DNA from: Motiliproteus sp036961355 | GTDB taxonomy: Bacteria; Pseudomonadota; Gammaproteobacteria; Pseudomonadales; Balneatricaceae | Length of the DNA stretch: 64,000 bases | NCBI GenBank assembly: GCA_036961355.1 | Contig: JBALVL010000008.1 | Coordinates: forward strand, 1 to 64,000 | Direction of reading: 5' to 3' | In this document: in pieces, positions 63,068-64,000 of the stretch | Position numbering within the stretch: position 1 is the first letter of the stretch | Layout: each line of letters opens with the position of its first letter | The notes under the pieces: model-generated | The model's database searches: none | What the model was told of the DNA's origin: nothing | Seen by the model: the letters and a program-made list of their open reading frames with translations, nothing else | Made by a program: the position numbers and the translations under genes

Positions 63068-64000
63068 ATGAAAAAAAATATCTCAAATGAAAGAACCGCT
63101 TCGCAATTTATTGTTCATGTCACCGTTGATGAAAAATTCATCGATATGGCCTTGCGTGAATTTGAAGCGGTAGCACCTGGTATAAATAGATCGATTATTT
63201 TGGGAAATAAACGACAACTTCGCTACGTCAAGAGCGAAGTTCTTGAATTTCATACAATTAAGTCCGCTAAAGCGCTGGTTAGATCTACCAAATGTGGTGC
63301 TGTTATTTTTCATTCATTGAACGACTTAACGTTGCTTTCTGACATCCCTAAAGATAAAAAGGTTATATGGTTAGGCTGGGGCTACGATTATTATGACCGT
63401 CTGTTGGTGAGTGCCTATCCACAAGGACTTTTTCTGCCCAAAACTCGCGAGTTGTCAGAGAGTCGGCCTAAACCACCGCTAGCACTAACTATGCTGAGAA
63501 AATATAAGTCGATCGCTAAGCTGCTGCTTGGAAGAAAAACGATTTATCATCCTAAGTTACTTGAACGGGTTGATGTTTTTTCTCCGGTTATTGATGTAGA
63601 GCATCAAATGGCGTGTAATCTTAACTCCTGGTTTAAATCACAGTATGTTACATGGAATTACGGTACAGTTGAGGATGATTTAAGTTCAAATAACCTAGAA
63701 TATAAACCCGTTGGTAATAATATACTCGTGGGGAACAGTGCCTCATTTGAGAATAATCATCTCGAAGTATTTGATAATCTGGAACGCTGTGTAGATTTAA
63801 CGGGTCGAAAAATTATCGTTCCACTCAGTTATGGTGATGATTGGTACAAAGAACAGTTGATTACTGTGGGGCGAGAAATGTTTGGTGATAAATTTGTTCC
63901 ACTGACACGATTTATGGATAAAGATGCTTACCTTGAGATCCTGCAAAGCTGTGGTCATTCGTTTATGAATCACCTGCGGCAACAAGCGCTGGGTAATATT
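63068..64000 (+). CDS. TDP-Fuc4NAc transferase-like glycosyltransferase (GT56, WecF-like), truncated by the window
   Basis: The frame from ATG 63068 is open to the window end (311 codons). VIWLGWGYDYYDRL (near 96), the GNSASFENNHLEVF block (about 220-235), VPLSYGDDWY and MNHLRQQALGNI at the end are the marks of family GT56, known from the 4-acetamido-4,6-dideoxygalactose transferase WecF of enterobacterial common antigen. It would use the amino sugar made by the two genes before it. The 264-bp gap before it (62804-63067) is AT-rich and without a feature I can name. The last part is outside the window. Confidence 0.88.
   Translation, partial: MKKNISNERTASQFIVHVTVDEKFIDMALREFEAVAPGINRSIILGNKRQLRYVKSEVLEFHTIKSAKALVRSTKCGAVIFHSLNDLTLLSDIPKDKKVIWLGWGYDYYDRLLVSAYPQGLFLPKTRELSESRPKPPLALTMLRKYKSIAKLLLGRKTIYHPKLLERVDVFSPVIDVEHQMACNLNSWFKSQYVTWNYGTVEDDLSSNNLEYKPVGNNILVGNSASFENNHLEVFDNLERCVDLTGRKIIVPLSYGDDWYKEQLITVGREMFGDKFVPLTRFMDKDAYLEILQSCGHSFMNHLRQQALGNI

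Noticed and set aside
1..64000. tRNA, rRNA, prophage or intact insertion sequence
   Set aside because: No cloverleaf with a T-arm motif, no rRNA signature, no transposase or phage structural gene was seen on either strand.

Overview
The window reads as a chromosomal segment of a gammaproteobacterium, probably a marine, Oceanospirillales-like one. Pointers are an EfpL (YeiP-type EF-P paralogue), YfbR, a DUF3012 lipoprotein, YdgA-, YciH- and YciO-type proteins, a phasin (polyhydroxyalkanoate storage) and REP-like palindromes. The genus cannot be fixed from sequence reading alone. I see no tRNA, rRNA, CRISPR array, prophage or intact transposase.

1-31 kb is mostly housekeeping and small metabolic units: a secreted sulfatase (0.5-2.3 kb), a phasin, a four-gene minus-strand operon with two paralogous DUF2589-type proteins (3.3-5.9 kb), efpL, a diguanylate cyclase broken by a frameshift at a 7-nt homopolymer (6.9-8.4 kb), a short lipoprotein, an amino-acid-type solute-binding protein, a hydroxyacid dehydrogenase, azlCD, arfB, yciH, a lipid kinase, yfbR, a RecQ-family helicase and ydgA. 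From 23 to 31 kb lies a coherent minus-strand set for D-amino acids: DUF1445 protein, pxpA, pxpB, pxpC and DUF4392 protein, followed by a LysR regulator, a D-amino acid aminotransferase and an alanine racemase. DUF1445 and DUF4392 are the two halves of the animal D-glutamate cyclase (DGLUCY), so the set can be read as D-Ala/D-Glu interconversion, cyclisation of D-Glu to 5-oxoproline and ATP-dependent ring opening to glutamate. Four copies of a 25-bp REP-like palindrome sit in the gaps of this region.

31.4-64 kb is a large plus-strand surface-polysaccharide locus. galE and yciO precede a Wzz-type chain-length protein, then a sulfate-activation module (cysC, a DHH phosphoesterase, cysN, cysD). 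An AT-rich cassette (38.5-45.3 kb) follows with two sulfotransferases, a hexapeptide acyltransferase, an alpha-1,2-fucosyltransferase (GT11), GT2, GT4 and GT26 glycosyltransferases and a Wzy-like polymerase. gmd and fcl (GDP-L-fucose), a Wzx flippase and an SLC13/TrkA-C permease come next. The layout suggests a sulfated, fucose-containing polymer with its own PAPS supply, a candidate PAP-clearing enzyme and possibly a sulfate importer. I regard this as the most interesting system in the window.

The locus is interrupted at 50.7-54.3 kb by an island of minus-strand toxin-antitoxin genes (RelE/DinJ-like, RelE-ParE/Phd, HigBA, two decayed RelE ends). It then resumes with wcaJ, manC, rfbBACD (dTDP-rhamnose), a VioA-type sugar aminotransferase, a hexapeptide acetyltransferase and a GT56 (WecF-like) transferase that runs off the end. 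No transport apparatus (Wza/Wzc or KpsDE) and no WaaL are visible, so O-antigen versus capsule cannot be decided here.
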